A stretch of DNA of 64,000 bases from Fibrella forsythiae (GTDB lineage: Bacteria > Bacteroidota > Bacteroidia > Cytophagales > Spirosomataceae): the NCBI RefSeq assembly GCF_017353175.1, contig NZ_JAFMYW010000006.1:124001-188000 (forward strand), written 5' to 3'. Positions 25,927-35,172 of this stretch are shown here, in pieces. The notes under the pieces were generated by a model. The model was not told the DNA's origin, did no database searches, and saw nothing but the letters and a program-made list of their open reading frames with translations. Position 1 is the first letter of the stretch; each line of letters begins with the position of its first letter. Position numbers and translations under genes: made by a program.

Positions 25927-27663
25927 ATGACCAGGAAGCAGATTAAACTAGTTGCGCTCTGTTGGGCCGGATTCCTAGCAAGCACAGAAGGTAATGCTCA
26001 GAAAAACAAAGACATAGAACGGCGCTATAAGGCTGGCGTTCGTCTGGTACAAATGGGCGATTACGATAAGGCGCGAGCTGAATTACAGCCGGTAATGCAA
26101 CGGGATGGTAGTTACGCGCCCTTCGCCTATTATTATTATGCCGATGCCTCGTACCGGCAAAAGCGCTACGAAGCAGCCCGGGCTACGCTGAAAGAACTGA
26201 TCGATCGGTTCCCAAACTGGCTCAAGAAAGAAGAAGCCTACTACCTGGCCGCCGCAGCAGCGTATGAACAGGGGCTATACGATGAAGGCCTGTCTTACAC
26301 GCAGTTGATCGCCGATCCCGACCTGAGGAATGATCTCGACCGAATGGAGCAAACCTTTCTGCCCCGGATCAGCGACCTGAATCGACTTAAAGCGCTTCAA
26401 AAACAGTACCCGAAAAACAAAACGCTCGCCCGAACGCTGGTTGACCTCATCCAACGAACGTCGTCGGATAAGGAAGATCTGGAGTTATCGGATCGTCTAT
26501 CCAATCGGTATGGCATTGTCCCAACGCCCGTCAGCAAGCCTCCAGTTGGCCGGCCTGTGGAACCGAACGTACCTGTAAGCCAGCCAGCCACAACAGCGCG
26601 TGTTGACAAAGCCAAGGCAAAAGGCTATTTTAATATAGGTGTTCTATTCCCGTTTCGGGTAAATCGGTTCAACACTACTGAACGGGGACGCTCAAATCAG
26701 TATGTATACGATCTGTATGAAGGCATGAAACTGGCTAAGACCAAACTCATGGCCGAAGGTATCATCGTTAATCTGTTCGCATATGACATCGATAATGACG
26801 CCGATCAGACATTGGATTTGTTGAACAACGCGTCGTTCGCCCAGAACGACCTGCTCATCGGGCCACTCTACACCGAGCCAAATCGGCTGGTTTCAGCCTT
26901 TGCAACCCAGAATGACATTCCCCTGGTGAATCCTATCGCCACTAATCACGAACTTATTGCGAACCAGCCCAATGCCTTCCTGGCCCAGCCATCAACCACA
27001 CAGCAGGCCATTGAAACCGCCAACTTTGCCAAAGAAATAACAACCATCCGGAAAGCAGCCGTGTATTTCGGAGCATCCCGCAAAGATTCGTTGCTGGCAT
27101 CAGCTTATCAGTCTACCCTGAAGGCTCAGGGATTTCAAGTGGTCGAATTCCGGCGTCTGATCGGTAATGCTACGGCGATGGCGGCTAAGATGAAGTTGAC
27201 GGAAGAAAATAAACCTGGCCATGTTTTCCTTGCCAGCAGCAATAACGATGACGGGACGGCTATGCTGGATGCGCTGAGCAAGCGGGGCATATCAAGTCCG
27301 TTGATTGCCACCTACCCGGCTTTCAATTATTTCCGGAACTCGCTGTCGACCTTCACACGACGGGAGCTGTACCTGGTTGCACCGGAGTTCATGGATATCG
27401 AGCGCAGCCCCACTGAAGTGTTTCAGGAAACGTACCTGGCCAAGCGCAACATCATTCCGTCAACGTTTGCGGCGCAGGGGTACGATATGCTGCTGTTCTT
27501 TGGCCGCCAACTGGCACGAGGAACAATCAGATCAAAAGTGCTGATGCGATCAGACGTAAGCGACGACTACGTGCTATCAGGCTTCGATTACTCTAAATCA
27601 AATGATAATCAGGTTGTTCCCATTATTAAGTTTGATGGCAGCCGGTTCGTAAAAATCAATTAG
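25927..27663 (+). CDS. Periplasmic TPR plus type I periplasmic-binding-fold protein (LpoA-like plan)
   Basis: The 578-residue protein has a signal peptide (residues 1-24, cleavage near NAQ), TPR-like repeats at about 28-150 (YKAGVRLVQMGDYDKARAE; YYYADASYRQKRYEAA), a Pro/Val-rich linker near 195-225, and a C-terminal Peripla_BP_6 domain (NIGVLFPF, YDLYEGMKLAK, LIGPLYTEPN, PLVNPIATN). TPR plus this binding fold is the plan of LpoA, the outer-membrane activator of PBP1A, but no lipobox Cys is seen and sequence identity was not assessed. It may instead sense amino acids or peptidoglycan fragments. There is no ABC permease nearby, which argues against a transport role. Confidence 0.8.
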   Translation: MTRKQIKLVALCWAGFLASTEGNAQKNKDIERRYKAGVRLVQMGDYDKARAELQPVMQRDGSYAPFAYYYYADASYRQKRYEAARATLKELIDRFPNWLKKEEAYYLAAAAAYEQGLYDEGLSYTQLIADPDLRNDLDRMEQTFLPRISDLNRLKALQKQYPKNKTLARTLVDLIQRTSSDKEDLELSDRLSNRYGIVPTPVSKPPVGRPVEPNVPVSQPATTARVDKAKAKGYFNIGVLFPFRVNRFNTTERGRSNQYVYDLYEGMKLAKTKLMAEGIIVNLFAYDIDNDADQTLDLLNNASFAQNDLLIGPLYTEPNRLVSAFATQNDIPLVNPIATNHELIANQPNAFLAQPSTTQQAIETANFAKEITTIRKAAVYFGASRKDSLLASAYQSTLKAQGFQVVEFRRLIGNATAMAAKMKLTEENKPGHVFLASSNNDDGTAMLDALSKRGISSPLIATYPAFNYFRNSLSTFTRRELYLVAPEFMDIERSPTEVFQETYLAKRNIIPSTFAAQGYDMLLFFGRQLARGTIRSKVLMRSDVSDDYVLSGFDYSKSNDNQVVPIIKFDGSRFVKIN

Positions 27664-27766
27664 CGAATGAGCAGATGAGAAAAACGAGTGATTAATACAG
27701 TGCCTATGCCCTCCAATTTGCATAGGCAACGCCTAACTCGTTCATGCAATCATCTGCTCATTCGCT
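27662..27766. repeat. Nested inverted repeat in the spacer before hemL
   Basis: A perfect outer stem of 17 bp (27662-27678 with 27750-27766) encloses a 6-bp stem (27684-27689 with 27736-27741) and an 8-bp stem (27701-27708 with 27721-27728). The outer stem begins in the stop codon of the upstream gene and ends eight bases before the hemL ATG, so the spacer is one long hairpin. Confidence 0.85.
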
Positions 27767-27774
27767 CATTCACT

Positions 27775-29058
27775 ATGAAGAGCGAAGAACTTTTTGAGAA
27801 AGCAAAGCTGCTGATTCCCGGCGGTGTCAATTCACCGGTGCGGGCTTTTCGGGCGGTAGGTGGAAATCCCCTGTTTATTAAATCAGCGAAGGGCGCTTAC
27901 ATCACCGATGAAGACGATCGGCAGTATATCGAATTGATCAATTCGTGGGGGCCGATGATTCTCGGCCATGCGTTTGAACCAGTTGAAAAAGCCGTTCGCG
28001 ACGCCATTCAGCATTCATTTTCATTCGGCGCGCCAACACGAAAAGAGGTAGAAATGGCCGAACTGATCATCGAAATGGTGCCCTCCGTTGAGAAAGTTCG
28101 TATGGTCAATTCGGGAACGGAAGCCACTATGGCCGCCATTCGGGTGGCTCGTGGCTTTACCGGACGCGACAAATTAATCAAGTTTGAAGGCTGCTACCAC
28201 GGCCACGGCGATTCCTTTCTTATTGCGGCCGGTAGCGGAGCCATGACCATGGGTACGCCTGATAGCCCTGGCGTAACGAAAGCTACTGCCCACGACACCC
28301 TGACGGCACCTTATAACAATCTGGCTGCCGTTGAGCGTTTGATCGATGCCAATCCTAATCAGATTGCCGCTCTCATTCTGGAACCGGTAGTGGGTAATAT
28401 GGGCTGCGTTTTGCCTGAGCCAGGATTTCTGCAGGGAATTCGTGATCTCTGCATAAAACACGGCATCATCTTGATCTTCGACGAAGTAATGACTGGCTTC
28501 CGGCTTGCCAAAGGGGGAGCGCAGGAACGTTTCGGTATACTGCCCGACATGACCACCATGGGCAAGATCATCGGCGGTGGTATGCCAGTTGGGGCCTACG
28601 GCGGACGTACCGATATCATGAACATGGTATCACCGGCGGGGCCTGTGTATCAGGCAGGTACGTTATCAGGTAACCCCATTGCCATGTCGGCGGGGTTGGC
28701 TATGCTTCACCATCTGAACAACCACCCCGAGGTATACACACGTCTTGATGAAGTTGGTCGGCGCCTGGCCGATGGTTTCCGGGCCAGCGCCGTTAAACTG
28801 GGGCTGAACTACACGGTGAACCAGATTGGCTCAATGTTTACCCTTTTCATGACTGACAAACCGGTCACCGATCTGGACTCAGCCAAAACATCAGACATTC
28901 CTCAGTTCGGCCGGTATTTCCATGCTATGCTCGAGCGGGGCGTGTACCTCGCTCCTGCTCAGTACGAAAGTCTGTTTGCCTCGACCGCCTTAACTGATGA
29001 GCTGATCGATCAGGTGATTCAGGCTAGCGAAGAATCATTAGCGGTGGCAATCAGCTAA
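27775..29058 (+). CDS. hemL: Glutamate-1-semialdehyde 2,1-aminomutase
   Basis: This PLP enzyme of the C5 haem pathway converts glutamate-1-semialdehyde to 5-aminolevulinate in the cytosol. Motifs are the N-terminal PGGVNSPVRAFRAVGG, NSGTEATMAAIRVAR, the PLP-binding DEVMTGFR, and the Schiff-base Lys in TTMGKIIGGGMPVGAYGG. The 427-residue length is normal. The ATG giving MKSEELFEKAKLLIPGG was chosen over a longer frame because the extra 29 codons are the hairpin spacer. A glycosyltransferase gene follows after 17 bp, in the same direction. Confidence 0.96.
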   Translation: MKSEELFEKAKLLIPGGVNSPVRAFRAVGGNPLFIKSAKGAYITDEDDRQYIELINSWGPMILGHAFEPVEKAVRDAIQHSFSFGAPTRKEVEMAELIIEMVPSVEKVRMVNSGTEATMAAIRVARGFTGRDKLIKFEGCYHGHGDSFLIAAGSGAMTMGTPDSPGVTKATAHDTLTAPYNNLAAVERLIDANPNQIAALILEPVVGNMGCVLPEPGFLQGIRDLCIKHGIILIFDEVMTGFRLAKGGAQERFGILPDMTTMGKIIGGGMPVGAYGGRTDIMNMVSPAGPVYQAGTLSGNPIAMSAGLAMLHHLNNHPEVYTRLDEVGRRLADGFRASAVKLGLNYTVNQIGSMFTLFMTDKPVTDLDSAKTSDIPQFGRYFHAMLERGVYLAPAQYESLFASTALTDELIDQVIQASEESLAVAIS

Positions 29059-29075
29059 GCGGACTCATCGTGAAT

Positions 29076-30077
29076 ATGACCTTTTCAATTATCATTCCCG
29101 TTTATAATCGTCCCGACGAGCTGGCTGATTTATTGAATAGCCTGACCCGGCAAACTAAGACGGATTTCGAGGTGCTGGTAATTGAAGATGGCTCAACGAA
29201 TAAAGCCAACAACGTGGTGGCGACGTACCTGGACAAGCTCCGGGTACGTTACTACGACAAGCCCAATACAGGCCAGGGCTTTTCCAGGAATTACGGTTTC
29301 GAGCGCGCTACCGGCGATTATTTCATTGTCTTCGACTCCGATGCGGTGGTACCACCAACGTACCTGGAAACCGTTGATACGTACCTGAAGCATACGCCCC
29401 TGGATGCCTACGGCGGGCCAGACGGAGCAAGTCCTGATTTTTCAGATACCCAGAAGGCGATCAGTTATGCAATGACGTCGGTATTTACAACCGGTGGCAT
29501 TCGAGGCAAAAAACAGAACGTGGGCGGTATTTTTCTACCCCGATCATTCAACATGGGGATGTCGAGGCAGGTATTTGCCCAAACCGGCGGATTTGCCAAA
29601 CGCGATATGGGTGAAGACATGGAACTGAGCACCCGGCTAATTCGCCTCGGCTACAAGGTGGGGCTTATTCCTGATGCCGTTGTTTTTCACAAACGCCGGG
29701 GTACTCTAAGTGCCTTCTTTCGGCAGATCATTGACTTTGGCCGTACGCGTGTTCAACTACAGCGATCGTTTGGCATTCCAATCAAACTTGTCCACACGTT
29801 CCCCGTTCTGTTCACACTTGGCTGGGTAAGCTTACCCTTGTTAGCCATTATTTGGTTACCGCTGGCCAAACTGGGTGCAGCTGTTTATCTGCTTTTTGCG
29901 CTGCTGGTTTTGGTCGACGCCACAACGCAGGAAAAGAGTTTACCGATCGGCTGGCTTAGTCTACAGGCAGCCATTACCCAGCTTTCGGCCTACGGTTTCG
30001 GGTTTGTGGGTGAATGGTTACACCTATTTCCGCAAAAAAAGGGGAATGAAGACGCCAGAAAGCCGACTGGTACCTGA
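29076..30077 (+). CDS. Family 2 glycosyltransferase, membrane-associated
   Basis: The GT-A domain has SIIIPVYNRPDEL at the start, VIEDGSTN, the metal-binding DSD in VFDSDAVVPP, and GEDMELSTRLIRLGY (the ED base motif). Two or three C-terminal hydrophobic helices (about residues 230-310) anchor it to the inner membrane. Substrates are unknown, but it should transfer a sugar from a nucleotide donor in cell-envelope or exopolysaccharide synthesis. The start is the ATG; a GTG six bases earlier is an alternative. The gene carries four GGTACGT-type motifs within 160 bp, the densest run in the window outside the kinase linker. Confidence 0.88.
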   Translation: MTFSIIIPVYNRPDELADLLNSLTRQTKTDFEVLVIEDGSTNKANNVVATYLDKLRVRYYDKPNTGQGFSRNYGFERATGDYFIVFDSDAVVPPTYLETVDTYLKHTPLDAYGGPDGASPDFSDTQKAISYAMTSVFTTGGIRGKKQNVGGIFLPRSFNMGMSRQVFAQTGGFAKRDMGEDMELSTRLIRLGYKVGLIPDAVVFHKRRGTLSAFFRQIIDFGRTRVQLQRSFGIPIKLVHTFPVLFTLGWVSLPLLAIIWLPLAKLGAAVYLLFALLVLVDATTQEKSLPIGWLSLQAAITQLSAYGFGFVGEWLHLFPQKKGNEDARKPTGT

Positions 30078-30127
30078 AACGCTGTATTTTGCAGCTCTTT
30101 ATTCTACAGAACCCCCTGACGTAGTAC

Positions 30128-30478
30128 ATGGCTAATCCCCCGAAGCCCCCCGGACAGCGGTTGGTAAAACGCATGAGTGCCCGCACAAAGTGGTTGATCA
30201 TGGCGCCCACCGGGCTGCTGCTGATTGGCTTTGGCCTGTGTGTATTTAGCGGTGCCGGTTATGATATGCAAACTGGCGCACCCTTTATGCGATGGTTCCT
30301 GAAAGGTACCTATAGCCTTATTCTGATCAACGGAGGGTTGTCGATCTTCGGCTCCGCCATTCGCTTTCGGGTGATGATCGACACACGCCAGATTATCCGG
30401 CAAGAGTTGAAACGCCGCCTGAAAGAGGTTAATAAAAAACGAAAAGCTCCGTCACCTAAGCGGGACGGAGCCTCTTAA
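30128..30478 (+). CDS. Small two-helix membrane protein of unknown function
   Basis: The protein has 116 residues, with a basic N-terminus, one helix at about 24-44 (LIMAPTGLLLIGFGLCVFSG), a second at about 60-78 (YSLILINGGLSIFGSAIRF), and a very basic cytoplasmic tail (KRRLKEVNKKRKAPSPKRDG). I do not recognise a named family. It is co-oriented with, and 50 bp downstream of, the glycosyltransferase. The stop codon lies seven bases beyond a hairpin formed by its own last codons. Confidence 0.7.
   Translation: MANPPKPPGQRLVKRMSARTKWLIMAPTGLLLIGFGLCVFSGAGYDMQTGAPFMRWFLKGTYSLILINGGLSIFGSAIRFRVMIDTRQIIRQELKRRLKEVNKKRKAPSPKRDGAS
30446..30471. terminator. Hairpin terminator overlapping a coding 3' end
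   Basis: GCTCCGTC at 30446-30453 pairs with GACGGAGC at 30464-30471 around a 10-nt loop. On the minus strand the stem is followed by TTTTCGTTTTTTATT, so it mainly terminates the convergent 51-residue gene. It is formed by codons of the membrane protein on the other strand. Confidence 0.7.
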
Positions 30479-30565
30479 AACGTACGATCAATCTTCAAGT
30501 GTCAACTGACGCTGTTTACTTACTGGAGCAACAACTCATACTGCCACTTAAAAACTGACACGCCA

Positions 30566-30721
30566 TTATGCTGCTTTCTTTTCGGCGAAAGACGCTTTGA
30601 TTGCTTCTACATCAACATTTTTGATGGTTGGCTTCAGTGTCAGTTGTTTGATGGCTTTAACAGCGTTATTAGCAATAGCGCGGTTTTTACGGCCTTTCCG
30701 AAGTAATTTGGTAACTCCCAT
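30566..30721 (-). CDS. 51-residue basic protein, conserved-looking
   Basis: A complete ATG-to-TAA frame encodes 51 residues, starting MGVTKLLRKGRKNRAIANN and ending in FAEKKAA. It is rich in Lys and Arg (13 basic residues) with hydrophobic spacing typical of a short amphipathic helical protein. It has its own convergent terminator and clear intergenic DNA upstream. The function is unknown; a nucleic-acid-binding or ribosome-associated role is possible from its charge only. Confidence 0.65.
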   Translation of the reverse strand: MGVTKLLRKGRKNRAIANNAVKAIKQLTLKPTIKNVDVEAIKASFAEKKAA

Positions 30722-30827
30722 TGTGATATATCGTTAATTGACGGTTCAAATTTTTGGAACGCAAAAGTAGGCATTTTCAGGCAAAAAATCGGTATTGGCC
30801 CTGAATTTTGCCTCACAATAAACTCAC

Positions 30828-31037
30828 CTACACCTTCTTCAGAAACTCGGTACGCAACACCATCGCCGTGCCACCAATCCGGCAGTCTACCTCATCGGGG
30901 TCGTCGGTAAGTCGAATTTTCTTTACTGTTGTGCCGCGTTTCAATATGGTCGATGATCCTCTGACCTTCAAGTCTTTGATCAGGGTCACGGCATCACCAT
31001 CGCTCAAAAGCGTTCCGTTACTGTCTTTTACGTCCAT
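30828..31037 (-). CDS. yjdM: YjdM/PhnA-family protein, C-terminal domain only
   Basis: The 69 residues match the C-terminal domain of YjdM (formerly PhnA): [27 protein letters not shown], a conserved [12 protein letters not shown] strand pair, and [17 protein letters not shown]. The N-terminal zinc-ribbon of the longer proteobacterial form is absent, as in many Bacteroidota. The family name comes from a phosphonate operon, but the protein itself has no proven phosphonate role. It lies 26 bp upstream of no obvious partner: the next minus-strand gene begins 1.1 kb away and ends 27 bp before its start. Confidence 0.88.
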   Translation of the reverse strand: MDVKDSNGTLLSDGDAVTLIKDLKVRGSSTILKRGTTVKKIRLTDDPDEVDCRIGGTAMVLRTEFLKKV

Positions 31038-31063
31038 TATCAGATTAAATTAAAGTACACGTT

Positions 31064-32137
31064 TTACTTCTCGCGCATCGAGCTCCACAAGGCAGCTTTC
31101 TGGTTGACCTGCCTGAGCCAGAATTTCTTCCCCTGCCGGTTCCAGTGCCCGTCGCCCAGGTGATACCAGTCTGGATGTTGCCGAAGGGTGTCAATTGTTG
31201 AGATGATAGGCGCTTCTAAACGGGGATTTGCTTCTAGGCGCTCAATCTGATGGTTATACGTGCCATATGTAGGGTCCAAAATAGTTGCTTTATTAGGCAC
31301 CAGGCACAGGTATACTTCCCTGAAACCCATTTGCAGGTAATGCCGACGAAGTGAATTGACGTTGCTAACCAGCGTATCCAGGCGCTTATCTGTGATCGGA
31401 TAGAATGAGCTGTAGCTCGTGGTCGAATCGACTTCTACTTTGTAAAAAAGGTGTTTTTTGTCTTTCGACGCCGCCGTCCCTGCCGTTCGCCCGAACAGTT
31501 TGAACAGAAGTTCTGCTTTCGCTTCCTTAAAACGAATGGCCAACGGACCGTTGAAGAGTATGAATTCGATTCGCTGATTAATTTCTGTTCCAAACCGGGT
31601 CAGTAACCAGGATGTATTTGGCTCCTCTTTGGGCGATTCGGCCGACTGAATCTGGCCAGCACCTGGATGCGAGGCTGAACTGGGCACAAAACCACCGTTT
31701 ATAAATATGGCTTCATACTCAGGTGAATACATTCGCTCCTGCAGCACTCGTTCAATTATCTGAACGACCAGAATATTCGTCCGTGTCGTATCCAGAGATA
31801 CTTTCAGGGGGATTTTATTACCAACCCACCGGTGGAAATTGCGATGGCCTGCATAGAAACTGGTGTCTATGTTGGTGAAGCTGTCACCTAGTGTATACAC
31901 ATCTACGTCGTGGTAGTGTTTGGTGGGCCTGTCGGCGTCGGTAAGCTCGCCATTGACATAAATATCCGTTTCTTTAAACTCCGGCAGATTCGACATATTG
32001 TACAAATCGCCATAGCTATACTGGTTGGGAATAAAGCCGTGCTGATCAAGCCACCGCTGCATTGGTGGCGAGAGGGCCACCACAAACAATATGCCCGATA
32101 TAACCAGAAAGCCCAAGCGTATCAACCTGGTAATCAT
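31064..32137 (-). CDS. AlgX/AlgJ-like SGNH-fold protein paired with an MBOAT
   Basis: The protein has about 357 residues, with an N-terminal membrane anchor or signal (LIRLGFLVISGILFVVAL) and an extracytoplasmic SGNH-like domain. The nucleophile Ser is in LGDSFTNID near residue 90, and the Asp-x-His pair is in LGDGHWNRQG near the C-terminus. Such proteins take acetyl groups from an MBOAT partner and pass them to a polysaccharide. The MBOAT gene lies directly upstream with a gap of about 11 bp (or a 4-bp overlap if a TTG start is used). The acceptor polymer is unknown. Confidence 0.82.
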   Translation of the reverse strand: MITRLIRLGFLVISGILFVVALSPPMQRWLDQHGFIPNQYSYGDLYNMSNLPEFKETDIYVNGELTDADRPTKHYHDVDVYTLGDSFTNIDTSFYAGHRNFHRWVGNKIPLKVSLDTTRTNILVVQIIERVLQERMYSPEYEAIFINGGFVPSSASHPGAGQIQSAESPKEEPNTSWLLTRFGTEINQRIEFILFNGPLAIRFKEAKAELLFKLFGRTAGTAASKDKKHLFYKVEVDSTTSYSSFYPITDKRLDTLVSNVNSLRRHYLQMGFREVYLCLVPNKATILDPTYGTYNHQIERLEANPRLEAPIISTIDTLRQHPDWYHLGDGHWNRQGKKFWLRQVNQKAALWSSMREK

Positions 32138-32148
32138 ACGTTTATAAA

Positions 32149-33588
32149 TCAAAACTGGAAATAGATGAATTGGTTGGCCGTAAATACGCCGAAGAAATAG
32201 CAGAGCAGCAGCAGGCCGATGATCGTGATCCAGAAGTGCCCGTTTGAGAGGCGTTTGGTAAAGGCAATCCAGCGGGGTTCGAAGAGTAGGGCAGCAATCA
32301 GCAGGGCGCAGAAGCAGAGTTCGGTCAGCGAAGCAGACGTCTGAACGGGTGCCGACAAATTGGCCGTCAATACTTTTTTCAGCACAACAAACGCATCACT
32401 GGTACTGGCCGCTCTGAAAAATATCCAGGTTAGGGTAACCAGGGCAAACGTCAGCAGTTGATTTAGCCGATGAACCGCCATCCCCTTTAGCTGCGATTCG
32501 CGACGAACCGCTTCGCTGGTGTCGGTTGATCGGCGTGACCACAATTGCCCTACGACCAGGTAAAAGCCGTGCAGCAGACCCCAGATAATGAATTTCCAGT
32601 CGGCGCCGTGCCAGAGGCCACTCAGGCCAAATACGGTCATCGTGTTCAGGTACGTTCGGGCAGTAGATACCCGGTTGCCCCCCAGCGGAATATAGACGTA
32701 ATCGCGAAACCAGCTCGACAGGGAAATGTGCCACCGCCGCCAGAATTCGGCTATGGAGGCCGACAGATAAGGCGTATCGAAATTCTTCATCATCCTGATT
32801 CCCAGCACCTGCCCGGCACCGATGGCGATATCGGTATAGCCCGAAAAATCGCAATAGATCTGAATAGAATAGAAGATCGCTGCTATGATAAAGGTTGCGC
32901 CGTTGGTTGTTTCGACGTGGGCGAAAGCGGGGTCGACCACCAGTGCCATTCGATCAGCGATGACTACTTTTTTCACAAAGCCGCCCGCCATCAACATCAA
33001 CCCGTACCGGACACGCGCCCAGTCAAAGGGTTGAAAGTCATGAAACTGGTGCAGAATATTCTGGGGGCGTTCAATGGGGCCAGCTACCAATTGCGGGTAG
33101 AAGAGCACATAAAGCGCATACACCCCAATATTATGTTCGGCCTTCTGGTTGCCCCGGTAAACTTCAATTGTGTAGCTGATCGACTGAAATGTATGAAATG
33201 ACAAGCCGATGGGAAGCACAATGCCGGGTATGAGTTCGCCCAGCATCGGAACAGAGTGTGTGATGCCAACGGTACCCAGCAGCAACGATATCTGTGTATG
33301 AAAAAAATCGTAATACTTGAAAAAGGCAAGCAGGCCAACGTTGGCTACCAGGCTGATAATGAGCAGTAACTTCCGCCTGTGGCCCTGCGATCGTTCAATA
33401 TAAATGCCGGCAACATAGTCAATCAGGATCACCAGACCCAGAATGAGCAGGTAAACCGGAATGAAGGCCATGTAGAAATAACAACTGGCCAGCAGCAACA
33501 AAACCCAGCGACCACGCAATGGCAAACTAAAATAGGCCAGCGTGGTAAACAGGAAAAACAGTAAAAAATGTAGCGAGTTAAAAAGCAT
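32149..33588 (-). CDS. MBOAT-family O-acyltransferase (AlgI/DltB type)
   Basis: This polytopic inner-membrane enzyme has about 479 residues and some ten helices. MBOAT hallmarks are visible: QLVAGPIERPQNIL, SFHTFQSISYTIEVYRG, FWRRWHISLSSWFRDYVYIPLGG, and the catalytic His in LSGLWHGADWKFIIWG. It moves acyl groups across the membrane to an extracytoplasmic partner such as the adjacent AlgX-like protein. The ATG giving MLFNSLHFLLFF is preferred to a seven-codon longer start. Its 5' end is close to hisS, which runs the other way. Confidence 0.93.
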   Translation of the reverse strand: MLFNSLHFLLFFLFTTLAYFSLPLRGRWVLLLLASCYFYMAFIPVYLLILGLVILIDYVAGIYIERSQGHRRKLLLIISLVANVGLLAFFKYYDFFHTQISLLLGTVGITHSVPMLGELIPGIVLPIGLSFHTFQSISYTIEVYRGNQKAEHNIGVYALYVLFYPQLVAGPIERPQNILHQFHDFQPFDWARVRYGLMLMAGGFVKKVVIADRMALVVDPAFAHVETTNGATFIIAAIFYSIQIYCDFSGYTDIAIGAGQVLGIRMMKNFDTPYLSASIAEFWRRWHISLSSWFRDYVYIPLGGNRVSTARTYLNTMTVFGLSGLWHGADWKFIIWGLLHGFYLVVGQLWSRRSTDTSEAVRRESQLKGMAVHRLNQLLTFALVTLTWIFFRAASTSDAFVVLKKVLTANLSAPVQTSASLTELCFCALLIAALLFEPRWIAFTKRLSNGHFWITIIGLLLLCYFFGVFTANQFIYFQF

Positions 33589-33789
33589 TACACACGATTG
33601 AATTGGCACGTTCAGCCCAAATCACCGACCATCCACTGCCGAAATGACCAGTCTGTCGGGCTCACCCCCGCGAGCCCTGTTGAAGATGACAAAGCTACGC
33701 GGAATCAGATGGTTCTAAAAATAGGCGAATGTATACGGCAGTTCTATCTTCACATCGTGCCATTCGGGCGGCCATCGTACCTTTGTGGC

Positions 33790-35160
33790 ATGAAACCATC
33801 AGTTGTTAAAGGAACGCGTGATTTTGGGCCGGAGCAGATGAGCAAACGGCTATTTATTTTCGATACCATCCGGCAAACATTCCGGCGCTTCGGCTTTCAG
33901 CCTCTGGAAACACCCAGCATGGAAAACCTGTCGACGCTGACGGGGAAATACGGCGACGAAGGCGATCAACTCCTGTTCAAAATTCTGAATTCCGGCGATT
34001 TTGCGGCGGGCCTCACCGAAACTGATCTGGCCCAGGGCAGCAAAAAGATGACCTCTCGATTGGCCGAAAAGGGGTTGCGCTATGACCTGACGGTGCCCTT
34101 TGCCAGGTACGTTGTTATGAACCGGCACGCCCTGCCAATGCCCTTCAAACGATATCAGATGCAACCCGTGTGGCGCGCCGACCGTCCACAGAAAGGCCGT
34201 TACCGTGAATTTTACCAGTGCGACGCCGATGTGGTAGGCACCGATTCGCTGCTCTGCGAAGCCGAGATCGTGCTCATGGTACATGAGGTATTCCATAACC
34301 TGGGCGTAGCTGACTTCACGCTGAAAATTAATAACCGCAAGATTTTAGCTGGAATAGCCGAGGCCATTGGCCGCGCTGGTGAAGAAAGTACACTGGCCGT
34401 TGCCATTGATAAACTCGATAAGATCGGCCAGGAAAAAGTAATCGACGAGTTACGCGAGCGGGGATTTTCAGACGACAATATCACTGCGTTGCAACCGCTC
34501 TTTACGATCAACGGTAAGCCCACTGATGTGCTCGCTACGCTACGTACCTGGCTTACAGAATCGGCGTTGGCCCAACAGGGAATAGCCGAACTGGAAGAAA
34601 CGCTTCAGCTAGTTGATGGGCTGGGCCTGGCCGACGCACTAATTGAGATTGATGTAACCCTGGCAAGGGGGCTCTCCTACTACACCGGAGCTATTTTTGA
34701 AGTGAAAGCGAATGGCGTGTCAATCGGCAGCGTCAGTGGTGGAGGGCGTTATGATAACCTCACAGGTACGTTCGGGATGCCGGGCCTGTCGGGTGTTGGT
34801 ATCTCTTTCGGCGTTGATCGCATTTACGATGTGATGGAGGAGCTCAACCTGTTTCCGGCATCGGCAGCGCAGGGAACACAGGTGTTGCTGGCGTGTCTGG
34901 ACACCGACGGTCGCTCCATTGCGTTACCCCTACTTAGTCGGCTTCGGGCGGCAAACGTACCTGCTGAGTTGTATCCTGATGTAGCGAAGGTGAAAAAACA
35001 ACTCGATTACGCCAATCAGAAGCAGATTAAATACGTTGTACTGATTGGTTCAGACGAAGTACAATCAGGTCAGCTTTCGGTAAAAAACATGACAACCGGC
35101 GAGCAGCAGAAACTCACTGCCGAGGCAATCGTTGACTTCCTGTCAGTTGAATGTAGCTAG
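33790..35160 (+). CDS. hisS: Histidine--tRNA ligase
   Basis: This class II aminoacyl-tRNA synthetase charges tRNA-His. Visible motifs are motif 1 around GTRDFGPEQMSKR, motif 2 in RYQMQPVWRADRPQKGRYREFYQCDADVVG, the histidine-A signature LARGLSYYTGAIFEV, and motif 3 in GGGRYDNLTG..SGVGISFGVDRIYDV. The C-terminal anticodon-binding domain begins near residue 360. The 456-residue length fits. The ATG giving MKPSVVKGTRDF was chosen; the upstream in-frame codons have no family resemblance. Confidence 0.96.
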   Translation: MKPSVVKGTRDFGPEQMSKRLFIFDTIRQTFRRFGFQPLETPSMENLSTLTGKYGDEGDQLLFKILNSGDFAAGLTETDLAQGSKKMTSRLAEKGLRYDLTVPFARYVVMNRHALPMPFKRYQMQPVWRADRPQKGRYREFYQCDADVVGTDSLLCEAEIVLMVHEVFHNLGVADFTLKINNRKILAGIAEAIGRAGEESTLAVAIDKLDKIGQEKVIDELRERGFSDDNITALQPLFTINGKPTDVLATLRTWLTESALAQQGIAELEETLQLVDGLGLADALIEIDVTLARGLSYYTGAIFEVKANGVSIGSVSGGGRYDNLTGTFGMPGLSGVGISFGVDRIYDVMEELNLFPASAAQGTQVLLACLDTDGRSIALPLLSRLRAANVPAELYPDVAKVKKQLDYANQKQIKYVVLIGSDEVQSGQLSVKNMTTGEQQKLTAEAIVDFLSVECS

Positions 35161-35172
35161 CTTTAGAGCCGG

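Noticed and set aside
33778-33785. TACCTTTG -7 box four bases before the hisS ATG
   Set aside because: It would force a leaderless transcript and has no -33 TTG at 19-21 bp; likely chance.
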